Source: Longitalea arenae
Lineage (GTDB): Bacteria > Bacteroidota > Bacteroidia > Chitinophagales > Chitinophagaceae
Length of the DNA: 64,000 bases
Assembly: GCF_016924755.1 (NCBI RefSeq)
Contig: NZ_JAFFJX010000012.1
Coordinates: 122,351-186,350, forward strand
Direction: 5' to 3'
Shown here: positions 16,477-25,181 of the stretch, one piece after another
Position numbering within the stretch: the stretch's first letter is position 1
Layout of the letters: each line of letters opens with the position of its first letter
Made by a program: the position numbers and the translations under genes
Notes under the pieces: model-generated
What the model was told of the DNA's origin: nothing
The model's input: only the letters and a program-made list of their open reading frames with translations
The model's database searches: none

Positions 16477-18930
16477 TTATCTTTTACTCGGTCGGTGGTT
16501 ACCAAAATTTCTCTTGGATAAATAATTGCTATTGGAGGAAAACAAATTCGACAATAATTCTTGCCCTTTATACGATGGATGATTCGGGATTTGGCAATAT
16601 AAAGAATCTTGTCGCATAAGATATTCGAGAAATCTATACAACATGGTTTGTCTTTGCTTGTAATTGTAATAGTTTGCAATAACCGTTTCATATAAGTTCT
16701 CATCTGTTATAGGTGTTACTTCCAGCATAGCATACATATATACATAGTCATTGCTTCCCCAAATGTAGTGTTCATGGCCTGCGGGTGTTAACTCAACACG
16801 TTTGGCAAAGTTAATATCCGTTATGGTGGGGTCATAAGAACTTATTAGTCGTTTGCCTAATAAATAGTTCAAATGATCAAATGTTATTGATCTTTCAATC
16901 CCCATCGCATTGAAATAGTCAAGAATTTGGTCAACATTTAACAAACTGTCCTCAGCTTTTTTGTCAGACTTTTTATCATTTAATACCTGTAGTATTCTTA
17001 GGGATAGAATTGGACTTGTGTTTACATTACCTGTTAAATAATAAACATTTTGGACAAAAGAGTGATGGTTTATTGGATAACTGGTATAATTTTTTTTAAT
17101 TAATGCAGTTTTCACCCTTGTAGGTTTAATTAATAAATCCTCGGTACCGGTTGACGTGTAAGCTCGGAGAAATTCATCAATCGATAGATGCGGTGAAGAA
17201 ATTAAGTCTTTAGATAAGTCTAGACAACGTCTTGTGTCATAATTCGCTAATGCGCCAATCCATCGGGCAATCTGTTTGTCGTGTAAAAAAATAAGTTGCA
17301 GATACCTGGCAAATCCTTCAAGATTTTTTAATTCTAGTTTAATACCCTTCTTTAGGAAATAGTGGCCTTTTGTACTTTTTTCCTTACTAATTTTTTTCTC
17401 AATATACTGAATACGTTTTTCAATTACTTTTTGTGGAGGAGGGGTTGGCAGAAATAATGCTTCATTCTCATAAGATTGAATCGCTCCTTGTTTTGAAAGT
17501 TGCCAACTTGTTTTGTCAGTTATTGGAACAATAACTAGGCAAACCTCCCTTTCATATATTGCACGAGCATATTGAAAAACTTTCTCTTGAATTTCAATGC
17601 TAAAATGGTCTGCATTATCAAAAATTATGCAAGGGATTTTCTTTCGTGATTTTACAATATCACCAATTAATCGCTTGATATATTCTGTTGGTCTTGTTTC
17701 CCTCCTATGTTCAATATGTCTTCCAAATTCAATTTTGAATTGCTCTTTATTTTGCTCATATAAGCCTTTCCAAGTTCCAAATCGTAATCGATCATACTCA
17801 AAGTAAAATATTCCTTGAATTTCATCATAACTGGGAAAGCCATTGTATAATGTTTTTTCACATTCCTCTAAAAGATTGTTATCGAGCCAATTTGTTATTT
17901 CTAATTCATTGCCTTTGTATTCGGCGAGACTAACCTTTATTACTATGCATTCTTCTTTAAGGTTACTAGACAAAACATGATTAAAAAATCTTTCAATGAA
18001 TGTAGATTTGCCAGCACCTTTTCCGCCAATCAATATTACAAATTCATGTTTGTTTGTAACTTTTATTCTCTCAATAATTTCTTGAATTGCCTCACCTTCA
18101 ACGGTTTCAATCGATTTAATTTTTGCAAGTAAATCTTCAGATATTCGCGTCAATTGAAATTCTGCAGCTTGGCTTTCCTTTGTTTCTACAAAACAATCAA
18201 TTAAAAATTCAGCATCATCATCGCCGCTAAGTTTTGAAAAGAATGTTGTCATTACACGGTCAAAATCATTCGAATAACTGCCTGAATCGAAAATTTTTAA
18301 TGACTCCTCTGTCTTTAAGGTCTTTGAAAATTCCTTCACCCGAATCTGTTGACCTTCCAACTCTTGAAATATCGCTCTAAACTGGTTCTTTGTTATACTT
18401 TTTGGAGATAGGAGCTCATAAAATAGTTTAAAATTCTTTTTGATGCCTTCTAGACTGCCGAAAACTATTCCCTTACCCTCTATTACTTTCTTTCCGTCTG
18501 CTAATCGGTTAGCCCTAAAAATAATCCATGTTTTTCCATTTGTGAGACACCCTAATTCTATGCTTTCTTGGGACGCATAATAGATTGTTTGATATAACCC
18601 CTTAGTAACAATTCCATCAGAAAACACTGGGCCATTTAATAGAAATCCTCGCCCTGAATATGCAGTGTCAATATTGAAATCTAAACCATCTTTTTTTGCT
18701 TCAATAACTAGCTTTCCTATTCCATTGATGGAGATTTTATAATCGATGAAGCCTGTGCCAGACGAAGGCTCAGTTTGGACTTGGTCATACTCATAGTTAA
18801 AAACTTCAAACATTATCCTATCGATTACTTTAACTCGAGTATCTTGTTCTGAAAATATACTCAAACCATAGGAGTTAATTTCATCTAAAATTTTTGTAAA
18901 AGCTAAATACGCTGCATCAATTGCTTCCAT
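16477..18930 (-). CDS. Nuclease/P-loop ATPase protein, putative defence effector
   Basis: An 817-aa protein. The N-terminal region resembles the type I restriction HsdR_N nuclease: D63 in GFIDYKI and E77-A-K79 in KLVIEAKK form a D-X13-EXK core. A linker leads to a P-loop NTPase with Walker A GGKGAGKST (K308) and Walker B IIFDNAD (D438). The C-terminal part (about 640-740) looks like a winged helix, as in Orc/Cdc6-like and STAND-type ATPases. No helicase motifs are visible, so it is not HsdR. The gene is A+T-rich, is oriented against its neighbours and stands alone. A DNA- or nucleotide-gated nuclease is inferred, not shown. Confidence 0.6.
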   Translation of the reverse strand: MEAIDAAYLAFTKILDEINSYGLSIFSEQDTRVKVIDRIMFEVFNYEYDQVQTEPSSGTGFIDYKISINGIGKLVIEAKKDGLDFNIDTAYSGRGFLLNGPVFSDGIVTKGLYQTIYYASQESIELGCLTNGKTWIIFRANRLADGKKVIEGKGIVFGSLEGIKKNFKLFYELLSPKSITKNQFRAIFQELEGQQIRVKEFSKTLKTEESLKIFDSGSYSNDFDRVMTTFFSKLSGDDDAEFLIDCFVETKESQAAEFQLTRISEDLLAKIKSIETVEGEAIQEIIERIKVTNKHEFVILIGGKGAGKSTFIERFFNHVLSSNLKEECIVIKVSLAEYKGNELEITNWLDNNLLEECEKTLYNGFPSYDEIQGIFYFEYDRLRFGTWKGLYEQNKEQFKIEFGRHIEHRRETRPTEYIKRLIGDIVKSRKKIPCIIFDNADHFSIEIQEKVFQYARAIYEREVCLVIVPITDKTSWQLSKQGAIQSYENEALFLPTPPPQKVIEKRIQYIEKKISKEKSTKGHYFLKKGIKLELKNLEGFARYLQLIFLHDKQIARWIGALANYDTRRCLDLSKDLISSPHLSIDEFLRAYTSTGTEDLLIKPTRVKTALIKKNYTSYPINHHSFVQNVYYLTGNVNTSPILSLRILQVLNDKKSDKKAEDSLLNVDQILDYFNAMGIERSITFDHLNYLLGKRLISSYDPTITDINFAKRVELTPAGHEHYIWGSNDYVYMYAMLEVTPITDENLYETVIANYYNYKQRQTMLYRFLEYLMRQDSLYCQIPNHPSYKGQELLSNLFSSNSNYLSKRNFGNHRPSKR

Positions 18931-19348
18931 TGTAAAGCTATGTTAATTAGTATAGTATGTAATTAAATTGTCGCTGGGAATTTGATTTATTGGAATCGTC
19001 TAATAACTGGATATTTCTCCTGTTGGCATCACATATTGTTCGAGGGAGAAAAAACATGGTCGAAACAGGGTTGCGTCGTGTGTACGCATATGCATATAGT
19101 ACAATGCTTCGCCCGCTCACTCACAGTGAGTGGGAATGGCAGTTGAGCAATATATCAAAAATGTTTTAGTTGGCGATATGAAAGTAAATTATTGCTGGAG
19201 GAAAGTTATGAGAGTAGTTCATTCAGCATAGTGATAATCCTTAAGTTTCAATGTTTTATCTTTCCAGGACGTCCCACCTCTTTTCATGCCTTCCCAACGC
19301 TTTACTTTGTACGGGTAAACCTATTTGTGAGAACGTAAACAGTGAAGT
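18931..19348. other. Intergenic region with two inverted repeats
   Basis: This divergent region between the ATPase gene (minus) and the HTH gene (plus) has an A+T-rich palindrome at 19,082-19,102 (GTAC...GCATATGC...GTAC) and a stem at 19,112-19,134 (CTCACT/AGTGAG inside CCC/GGG). They may be operators or a terminator. No gene is seen. Confidence 0.4.
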
Positions 19349-19669
19349 ATGAGTGAGGTAAATGACAAAGCCCCTTTTCTGCTGATTCAGAAACCACAGG
19401 AGCTTATTAAATTGTTCGAGGGATTGATTGACCGTAAAATCCGCGAAATAGGTGTTCTGGCCGCACCGCCATCCGCCAGCGCAAACGGTGAATCTCCCTT
19501 CCTTTCCACTAAAGAAGTTCAGAAGATTTTCGGTGTCAGTCGGCAGACGATAAACGACTGGCGTAAGTCTAGATTGCTGCCATCCATTAAGATCAAATCC
19601 CGGCGGTATTTTATACGCGATCAGGTGCAGGCCCTGCAACAGAAATGGAAGTCGCCTGGTGATCAGTAA
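19349..19669 (+). CDS. Excisionase-like helix-turn-helix protein
   Basis: A 106-aa protein with a C-terminal MerR-type (HTH_17) domain: FLSTKEVQKIFGVSRQTINDWRK followed by LLPSIKIKSRRYFIRDQV. Proteins of this kind in Bacteroidota mobile elements act as excision or transfer regulators. Upstream is the candidate operator region; downstream is a long gene-free stretch before the mobilization genes. Confidence 0.75.
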   Translation: MSEVNDKAPFLLIQKPQELIKLFEGLIDRKIREIGVLAAPPSASANGESPFLSTKEVQKIFGVSRQTINDWRKSRLLPSIKIKSRRYFIRDQVQALQQKWKSPGDQ

Positions 19670-20761
19670 TTCATCTAGAGCATGTACATTTTACGCGTAT
19701 GGCTATGTGTTCCCTGCTTGTGATGATGCCCAAAAAACGACATGGTGCTGTAGCTGGTCGACCCAAACTATCGGTCCCAAAGCAGGCGATGCGGATTATT
19801 GTTGCTTGTTACCGGGCCGGGGTTAAAAAGATGCTTTTATTTATGGCGAACCGAAAGCTGTCGCTTGCGACGAAACTGGTGCCAGAGTAGATGGGGATCT
19901 TACAAAAAGTTGTACCCGTTTTACAGCCCATATGAGTACGCTTTATCACGCCGTTTCTACGGCTAACCGAAACAGATTTTCTTTTTCTTTTGGCCCCGCA
20001 AAAACTGGTCTTAAAAAATGAGTTGCAGCCTTCTAACTGGCACGCATTTCGGCTGGCCAAAAGAAAAAACAGAGCAGCAAAATTGTGATTGTTGGTGACC
20101 TTTTGATGACTTCAAAAATGTTTTCAACAGGCGGTAAAAAGGAATGCATTCAGGTAGAAATTGCGGGCCTTTTTTGCCGTATAATTAACTCCTGCTTGGT
20201 CCATAAAATCACATTTAAATCGGTTTCCAAAACAACTGATATGAGCAAGCTACGTAGGCAAAATTTCAACGGCCGTAGGGCTGTAAAAAGCAGCTTATTT
20301 AACGATGACGGCCAGCGTCAATAGCGTTGTTAAATGGTTGTTTTAGTTTCATAAGTTGATAGGCCAACCACCAAACGCGGAATTATTCACTGACAAATTT
20401 TCCGCGCCAAACTGATTTCTTTTTGGGAAAGTGTCGGTAAAAAGTGAAGAATCATCTACAACTACACCAGTATGTAATCATGGTGCCGCCACCGTAAAGC
20501 ATGCCCGAAGGCTAGGAAATGAAATAAGGAGAAGTGCGTGAATCGACACCAGATCACATGAACATGATAAGCATTTAAATAAATGCCTTATCATAACAAA
20601 CACAATCTAAAGCAAAGCCTTAGACCGGGAAGACTACTTTGAGATTTTAGTAGCTAGCTATGGTTTTGTCGGACCAAAACCTTTTTTCCCTCATCCGCCT
20701 ACCGGCGGATTCTGGAACAGTCGACTGCAAATCATTTTTAAAATCAAAGTGAAGAAAGATC
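19670..20761. other. Gene-free region, possible oriT upstream of mob genes
   Basis: No convincing gene in 1.1 kb; the short open frames are not protein-like. A perfect 14-bp inverted repeat (TTTTTCTTTTGGCC, 19,982-19,995; its complement 20,055-20,068) encloses about 59 bp. A 7-bp hairpin GGTTTTG/CAAAACC at 20,662-20,681 is followed by TTTTTT, and another, ATCCGCC-TACC-GGCGGAT, lies at 20,693-20,710, about 50 bp before mobC. Hairpins directly upstream of MobC/MobA genes are where an origin of transfer is usually found. Confidence 0.4.
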
Positions 20762-21142
20762 ATGAGGCAAGAGAATCAAGTTATCAAAAACAAGGGCGGA
20801 CGCCCAAAAAAGACCATTAAAAAGGATTGCAGGGTAAGCGTTAGGTGTTCTCTTATTCAGCGCAAAGCTATTCAGTCTAAAGCAAAATCAGTGAATTATT
20901 CTGTATCGGAATACCTTTTGAAAATGGGACTTACCGGTAAAATTGACAGGCGAGAAACTGTGTTGCCGAAGAAAGTTTTACAGTTTACCGGAACGCTGAA
21001 TCACCTTGCTGCAAACCTCAATCAGATCGCCAAAAAGCGAAATGGAATTGAACCGTTAACCGCTTTTGACCGGGCCGATTTACTCGTTCAAAGTAGGTCT
21101 TTAAAACAGCTAACCGAATCAATTAAAAACTATCTGAAATGA
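20762..21142 (+). CDS. mobC: MobC-like mobilization protein
   Basis: A 126-aa relaxosome accessory protein. The N-terminus is very basic (GGRPKKTIKKDCRVSVRCS), followed by a ribbon-helix-helix-like part (NYSVSEYLLKMGL), and the MobC signature LNHLAANLNQIAKKRNG is near residue 80. MobC helps open oriT DNA for the relaxase. Its stop overlaps the start of the relaxase gene by 4 nt, indicating translational coupling. Confidence 0.85.
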   Translation: MRQENQVIKNKGGRPKKTIKKDCRVSVRCSLIQRKAIQSKAKSVNYSVSEYLLKMGLTGKIDRRETVLPKKVLQFTGTLNHLAANLNQIAKKRNGIEPLTAFDRADLLVQSRSLKQLTESIKNYLK

Positions 21143-22167
21143 TCGGCAAAGTTGTTACCGGAAACTCCTTTTATCACTGTTTCAAATACTGCCTGGAAGA
21201 TAAAATCAATTTGACCGAAGAACAGAAATTACACCTGTCGAAAAAGGACAATGTGCAACATAAAGACCGGGCTGAAGTACTGTTTTATAATAGCTGTTTT
21301 GGCAACGCAAATGAGCTGACCAGCCAGTTTAGTGAAGTAAGCAAATTAAGCCGCCGGGTAGAAAAACCGGTGCTACATTTTACACTGAGCCTGGCACATG
21401 GTGAAAGCCTTTCAAAGAATCAATTGATAGAAATGGCCCAGGCCTGTACGGAGGCATTTAAAGTAGATCAAAATCAGTTTGCGGTGGTGCTGCACAAAGA
21501 TACCCGTGCCCAGCACATTCACATTGTTGCCAACCGGGTGGGCTATGATGGCAAAGTGGCCAGCAATAGTAACAGTTATTTGCGGATGGCTAATCTGTGC
21601 CGGAAATTGGAATTAAAGTATCACTTAAAGCAGGTGCTTAATCCGCGTGCTTTCTTATCAAAAGAACAGCGGATGATTCCCCGGCAAAATGCCCGGATGG
21701 ATAAGTTGAAAGAGAGCATCCGGCAGGTTTTACAGCAGGTAAAAACATTGGAACAGTTTGAGCACAAAATGAAATCTCTGGGCTACCAGGTATTAAAGGG
21801 CCGGGGCATCGCTTTTATCGATGATAAAAAAGTGAAGTTCAAGGGCAGCGAAGTTGGGTATTCTCTAATGACTATTGAAAGAATACTGAGCCAGAAACAA
21901 ACACAAAAACCGGTAATAGAAAACGAGATAGATGTATCCAGGCAGATGCTCAAAGAAAAGCGGTCAATTGATACCAGCTGGTCAGGAAATGGTGGTCAAA
22001 AATTCGTTGACAAGACACATGAAAAAGAAAAGGAAATCGCTACGCCCGGCACGGACAAAAATTACTTATTGGAAAAGCTTCTGAAATCTGAGCAGATGTA
22101 TGAACCCGACCCATTTTTACCCAAAAAGAAAAGGAAGAAAAAGCAAAAGCCGCGGCAGGATCTGTAA
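21139..22167 (+). CDS. mobA: Relaxase / mobilization nuclease (MOBP-like, MobA/VirD2 family)
   Basis: A 342-aa DNA-nicking relaxase. The HUH-type metal site is visible as H119 in VVLHKDTRAQ and H126/H128 in QHIHIVANRV. The catalytic Tyr is likely in the first 20 residues (FYHCFKYCLE). The C-terminal tail is Lys-rich (KKKRKKKQKP). It would nick oriT and pilot the island strand into a recipient. No coupling protein or secretion genes are present. Confidence 0.9.
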   Translation: MIGKVVTGNSFYHCFKYCLEDKINLTEEQKLHLSKKDNVQHKDRAEVLFYNSCFGNANELTSQFSEVSKLSRRVEKPVLHFTLSLAHGESLSKNQLIEMAQACTEAFKVDQNQFAVVLHKDTRAQHIHIVANRVGYDGKVASNSNSYLRMANLCRKLELKYHLKQVLNPRAFLSKEQRMIPRQNARMDKLKESIRQVLQQVKTLEQFEHKMKSLGYQVLKGRGIAFIDDKKVKFKGSEVGYSLMTIERILSQKQTQKPVIENEIDVSRQMLKEKRSIDTSWSGNGGQKFVDKTHEKEKEIATPGTDKNYLLEKLLKSEQMYEPDPFLPKKKRKKKQKPRQDL

Positions 22168-22198
22168 CACATTAGTTAATTCTACAAAATTATTATTT

Positions 22199-22573
22199 AT
22201 GCATGAAGATAAGCTTGAAACAATGGAATTGGCCCTGAAAGAACAGGCTGAAGAACAGGCAAAGACCAATCAGCTACTACGGGATCAAACGGCAATGATA
22301 CACCTGTTAAGAACCGAGGTAAGCACATTTTCTGAAAAACTCGATAATCAAAGAATAACGGTAAATACAGACACCTCGCCAATTCAGGAAATCATGAAGA
22401 GGGGAATTTCAAACATAAATTTTGTAGCTGAAAAGACACTGGATAAACAGCGTTCAAATATCTGGCACATATTTTTCCAGTCCGATGCCAAAAAATGGGC
22501 TGTTATATTGGTGGTTGCTATCACATTTCTCACCTATTTGTATTTGTTCTGTTCAAATTGGTTGCGAAGATAA
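22199..22573 (+). CDS. Small coiled-coil membrane protein of the mob operon
   Basis: A 124-aa protein: an N-terminal coiled coil (MHEDKLETMELALKEQAEE onward to about residue 60) and one C-terminal membrane segment (WAVILVVAITFLTYLYLFC). It starts 31 nt after the relaxase stop and is followed by a terminator, so it is the last gene of the mobC-mobA operon. It may tether the relaxosome to the membrane; no named family recognised. Confidence 0.65.
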   Translation: MHEDKLETMELALKEQAEEQAKTNQLLRDQTAMIHLLRTEVSTFSEKLDNQRITVNTDTSPIQEIMKRGISNINFVAEKTLDKQRSNIWHIFFQSDAKKWAVILVVAITFLTYLYLFCSNWLRR

Positions 22574-22598
22574 TTGCCGGATATATTTGATAATTTTT

Positions 22599-22629
22599 AA
22601 AGCCCCGGTGTAGACACATCGGGACTTTT
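22599..22629 (+). terminator. Terminator of the mob operon
   Basis: CCCGGTGT pairs with ACATCGGG (one G-T), flanked by AAAG/CTTTT, ending in T residues. Confidence 0.7.
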
Positions 22630-22665
22630 GGTTATGGCTTTGATTAGTAGCATTGTTTAAACAGT

Positions 22666-22893
22666 TCACGAGTCTTTTTTGACTACATTATTAGTATTTG
22701 TTTCTAGAATTTCTTCATCCGGCAAACCGGTTATTTCCCGGATTACCTGCATAGCAACAGCTTTCGTCAAATTGTCGCTATTTTTTTGAATATACCGGGA
22801 AATCGTAAATTCAGTACAACCGAGCACATCCATTAGACGGCGGCGGGTGACTGGATTGTTTATGGCTTTAAGTACTTTTTGAGTAACTTTCAT
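22666..22893 (-). CDS. Small Cro-like DNA-binding protein
   Basis: A 75-aa protein whose MDVLGCTEFTISRYIQKN segment fits a helix-turn-helix that binds DNA. It lies 17 nt downstream of the S24 repressor gene on the same strand and probably belongs to the same control operon. Confidence 0.55.
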   Translation of the reverse strand: MKVTQKVLKAINNPVTRRRLMDVLGCTEFTISRYIQKNSDNLTKAVAMQVIREITGLPDEEILETNTNNVVKKDS

Positions 22894-22910
22894 AATTGGA
22901 TAGGTTATGA

Positions 22911-23582
22911 TTAATACTTAATTATTGCTGCCCTTACTTTAAAAATGGCTTCAATCTGATCCAGGCTTATTTCAATTGGCGGATATTTTAGCTGGTCGGG
23001 ATTATCTGCCACTAAGCACAAGCTGTTCTCGTCATCTGCTTTGTAAACACGCCTTACTATGCCATGCCAGTTAGTATCGATAATGTAATAATTTAAGCCC
23101 CAATGAAGATTTCTGTAATCTTTCAGACGGGAAATAACTATCCGGCAGCCATTAACATATGTAGGCTCCATGCTTTGGCCCACAACTTCCACCACCCCTT
23201 CTGCAGCACCAAGGAATGGTGCTGTAATTCTATCAACAATTAGTTGGGGTTCATCATCGGCGATAGCAATTGTACCGGCAGCCGCTTTACCATCCGTTTG
23301 AGGGGGCGCAGGTTTTCCGCTTTTTAAGGGAAGCTTAAGGGTTGCAGGCTTCTTATCTTCCTGGTCAAGTCTTTCAATTTCCAGCTTGTTTTCCGTCATG
23401 TCGATGTATGACTTTAGCTTGAAATACTCTGCAATGTTGCTGGGTCGGGTGCCTTTTTCCCATTTATATAACGTTTCTTTTGCAATACCAGTTGCGGCAG
23501 CAACCGCAGGCATTTTAATATTTGTTCTTAGTCTCAATTCCCGTAACCGGCTACCGATCATTATTATTTCACCTTGAATCAT
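22911..23582 (-). CDS. S24/LexA-like repressor with XRE helix-turn-helix
   Basis: A 223-aa phage-repressor-like protein. The XRE domain (MPAVAAATGIAKETLYKWEKG, residues 24-44) is followed by a linker and a LexA/S24-type domain with S137 in VVGQSMEPT. The position where the general-base Lys is expected reads HGIVRRVYK, with Arg instead, so self-cleavage may be lost or altered. The ATG at 23,582 or 23,561 could be used. It begins 1 nt after the stop of the upstream gene. Likely regulator of island excision or transfer. Confidence 0.8.
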   Translation of the reverse strand: MIQGEIIMIGSRLRELRLRTNIKMPAVAAATGIAKETLYKWEKGTRPSNIAEYFKLKSYIDMTENKLEIERLDQEDKKPATLKLPLKSGKPAPPQTDGKAAAGTIAIADDEPQLIVDRITAPFLGAAEGVVEVVGQSMEPTYVNGCRIVISRLKDYRNLHWGLNYYIIDTNWHGIVRRVYKADDENSLCLVADNPDQLKYPPIEISLDQIEAIFKVRAAIIKY

Positions 23583-23583
23583 A

Positions 23584-24555
23584 TCATGCCGTTATTGGAT
23601 ATATAAGTCGGTGGGCTGATCTTATTAGGCATAATACATTACGGTATGTATATAATGCCTGTAATTCGTTCATGTTATCTGGATAGGTGCCAGCAAAGCA
23701 AATCGCGGCTTCCAGCCAGTCATTTAATTCGCGGATACAGTAGTATAAAGGGAATTTGTCAAAGAAAGCAGTTACCACCTTCATTGGATTGGCAATCTGA
23801 TCGTGAGTAAGCAGCTGGGGTTGATCATTTTCCCGGCTTTCGGACTTCATTACTGCATGGTTTCCCTGTTGAGTATAAATTATAAAAAGAGCTTCTATTA
23901 ATACCAGTAGCTGATCCTGGAACGAAAGCAATTGCCCGCGTTGTTCCGCATCCTCGTAAACAGAACAGTCAGCCGATATTGCTACAGTTAGCCAATTCTT
24001 CATTTGATCACGGAGCAAATACAGGGGTTCAGTTTTGAACACCTCTACTATTACACCTATGGGGGTTTCATCTACATATTCAATAAGTTGCGCAGGCTTG
24101 CCGTAGGTTTCTCCAAAATCTACCGATTTAATATCTGTTATAATATTAATTGTATTGTTCTTGTTTATTATCGGAGACTGACTTTCTTTCGACCGATTAA
24201 TTTTTGTAAGTCTTTTTTCTTTCTTTCTACGACGTTTTTGAATCTTGTTTTTTAGAATAAATGCAGCCTCTATTATCCCTTCTATTTTTTCATAGAAGTA
24301 AATGTGATTATTACGGTCAAGCGGTTCAATGGCTATGCTGCGCTGACTGGAAAGGACTTCCGTTAGCCATTCCCACAACGTTTGCCGGACTTCATTTAAA
24401 TGGTAACATTCAAAAAAATCATCAAGAACCGGCAAAGGATCACGCTTTTGTTCCTGGGTGAGGCGGAGAGGCTGGTTGTACCACTGAGGATGTTTGTTAT
24501 TAGTTTTACCCGAAAAGGCTATCCCGGGGCGGGACATGGTTAAAGGCTCATTCAT
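23584..24555 (-). CDS. Protein with three diverged internal repeats, function unknown
   Basis: A 323-aa protein. A block of about 65 residues occurs three times: near 41-100, 168-230 and 255-320. Each has P-[LIM]-x-V-[IVL]-x-x-F, then L/Y-x-x-R-x-x-L/M-x-x-WL-x-x-[AV], then a helix ending LI-[EGR]-[AS]. The linker between copies 1 and 2 is highly basic (NKIQKRRRKKEKRL). All-helical protein-binding repeats are likely. The gene heads the minus-strand control operon with the S24 repressor. No family recognised. Confidence 0.55.
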   Translation of the reverse strand: MNEPLTMSRPGIAFSGKTNNKHPQWYNQPLRLTQEQKRDPLPVLDDFFECYHLNEVRQTLWEWLTEVLSSQRSIAIEPLDRNNHIYFYEKIEGIIEAAFILKNKIQKRRRKKEKRLTKINRSKESQSPIINKNNTINIITDIKSVDFGETYGKPAQLIEYVDETPIGVIVEVFKTEPLYLLRDQMKNWLTVAISADCSVYEDAEQRGQLLSFQDQLLVLIEALFIIYTQQGNHAVMKSESRENDQPQLLTHDQIANPMKVVTAFFDKFPLYYCIRELNDWLEAAICFAGTYPDNMNELQALYTYRNVLCLIRSAHRLIYPITA

Positions 24556-24896
24556 GTGAAAGAATTTAAGGTTAATGAATTTGATTATGAGCCTAAAAGA
24601 AAGGAAGGTTCCGGGGCGGATTATAACGGGCCATGATAATTATTAATACAATAGGGCTGGAACCCGCCTGCCTTTTGTCACAGAGGCCCTGAGAAGCCTG
24701 CTACCTTTCGGTAGTGGACACAAAAGACATAAGCGAGCCCAACCCTATAGTAAATATAGGGCTTGGGCATTACACTTACGTTCTCGCGTCCGAAATTCTC
24801 AGGTTCCTGTGGCGAGAAGCTCATAAGTTAATACCTAATATGAATTACTGACTTGTCCAGTAATATCGTACTGTAAATATAGGGAAGTTTTTTTGA
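24556..24896. other. Divergent control region with dense secondary structure
   Basis: Several stems fill 24,660-24,830: CTACC/GGTAG (24,701-24,714), CCTGAGAA (24,688-24,695) with TTCTCAGG (24,796-24,803), a long hairpin GCCCAA...TTGGGC at 24,737-24,768, and TTCTCGC/GCGAGAA (24,781-24,818). The second and last stems interlock, so they cannot all form as a simple nested fold. It may be a small RNA, a leader of the minus-strand operon, or a second transfer or replication site. No gene seen. Confidence 0.35.
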
Positions 24897-24916
24897 ATGC
24901 GGACAGCTGTCCGCAT
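24897..24916. promoter_or_regulatory. Perfect 20-bp palindrome, likely repressor operator
   Basis: ATGCGGACAGCTGTCCGCAT reads identically on both strands. It lies 31 nt upstream of the small HTH gene at 24,948 and in the divergent region facing the S24 operon, so it is a natural operator for one of these regulators. Confidence 0.6.
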
Positions 24917-24947
24917 GTTTTAGACGAAAATATTTTCTTTTTGTTTG

Positions 24948-25172
24948 ATGGACAGGCTTAACGAACGGATATGCTTATACATTAATAAGAATTGGATCAA
25001 GGATATGACCAATAGAGCCTTTGCCATTGCTAACGATATCGACGAGAAAACAGTAAGAAGAATTAAAGAAATAAAAGAACAAGATTACTCCATATCTATT
25101 GAGACCCTTAAAAAGATCTGTTCGGCACAAGGAGTGAAATTATCTGACTTCTTTAAAATGATAGGTGAATAG
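24948..25172 (+). CDS. Small XRE-family HTH protein
   Basis: A 74-aa Cro/C1-type protein (NRAFAIANDIDEKTVRRIKE, then ISIETLKKICSAQGVKLSDFFKMIG). The ATG at 24,948 is preferred to a TTG one codon upstream. It is divergent from the S24 operon across a palindromic operator, a layout typical of a genetic switch. Confidence 0.75.
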   Translation: MDRLNERICLYINKNWIKDMTNRAFAIANDIDEKTVRRIKEIKEQDYSISIETLKKICSAQGVKLSDFFKMIGE

Positions 25173-25181
25173 CTATGTTGA

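Noticed and set aside
16477..18930. HsdR subunit of a type I restriction system
   Set aside because: There are no superfamily 2 helicase motifs and no hsdM or hsdS genes nearby.
20085..20324. 79-codon open frame in the possible oriT region
   Set aside because: Composition is not protein-like, no recognisable motif, no good start context.
19670..20761. Decayed insertion sequence between the HTH gene and mobC
   Set aside because: No transposase fragment in any frame and no terminal repeats with target duplication.
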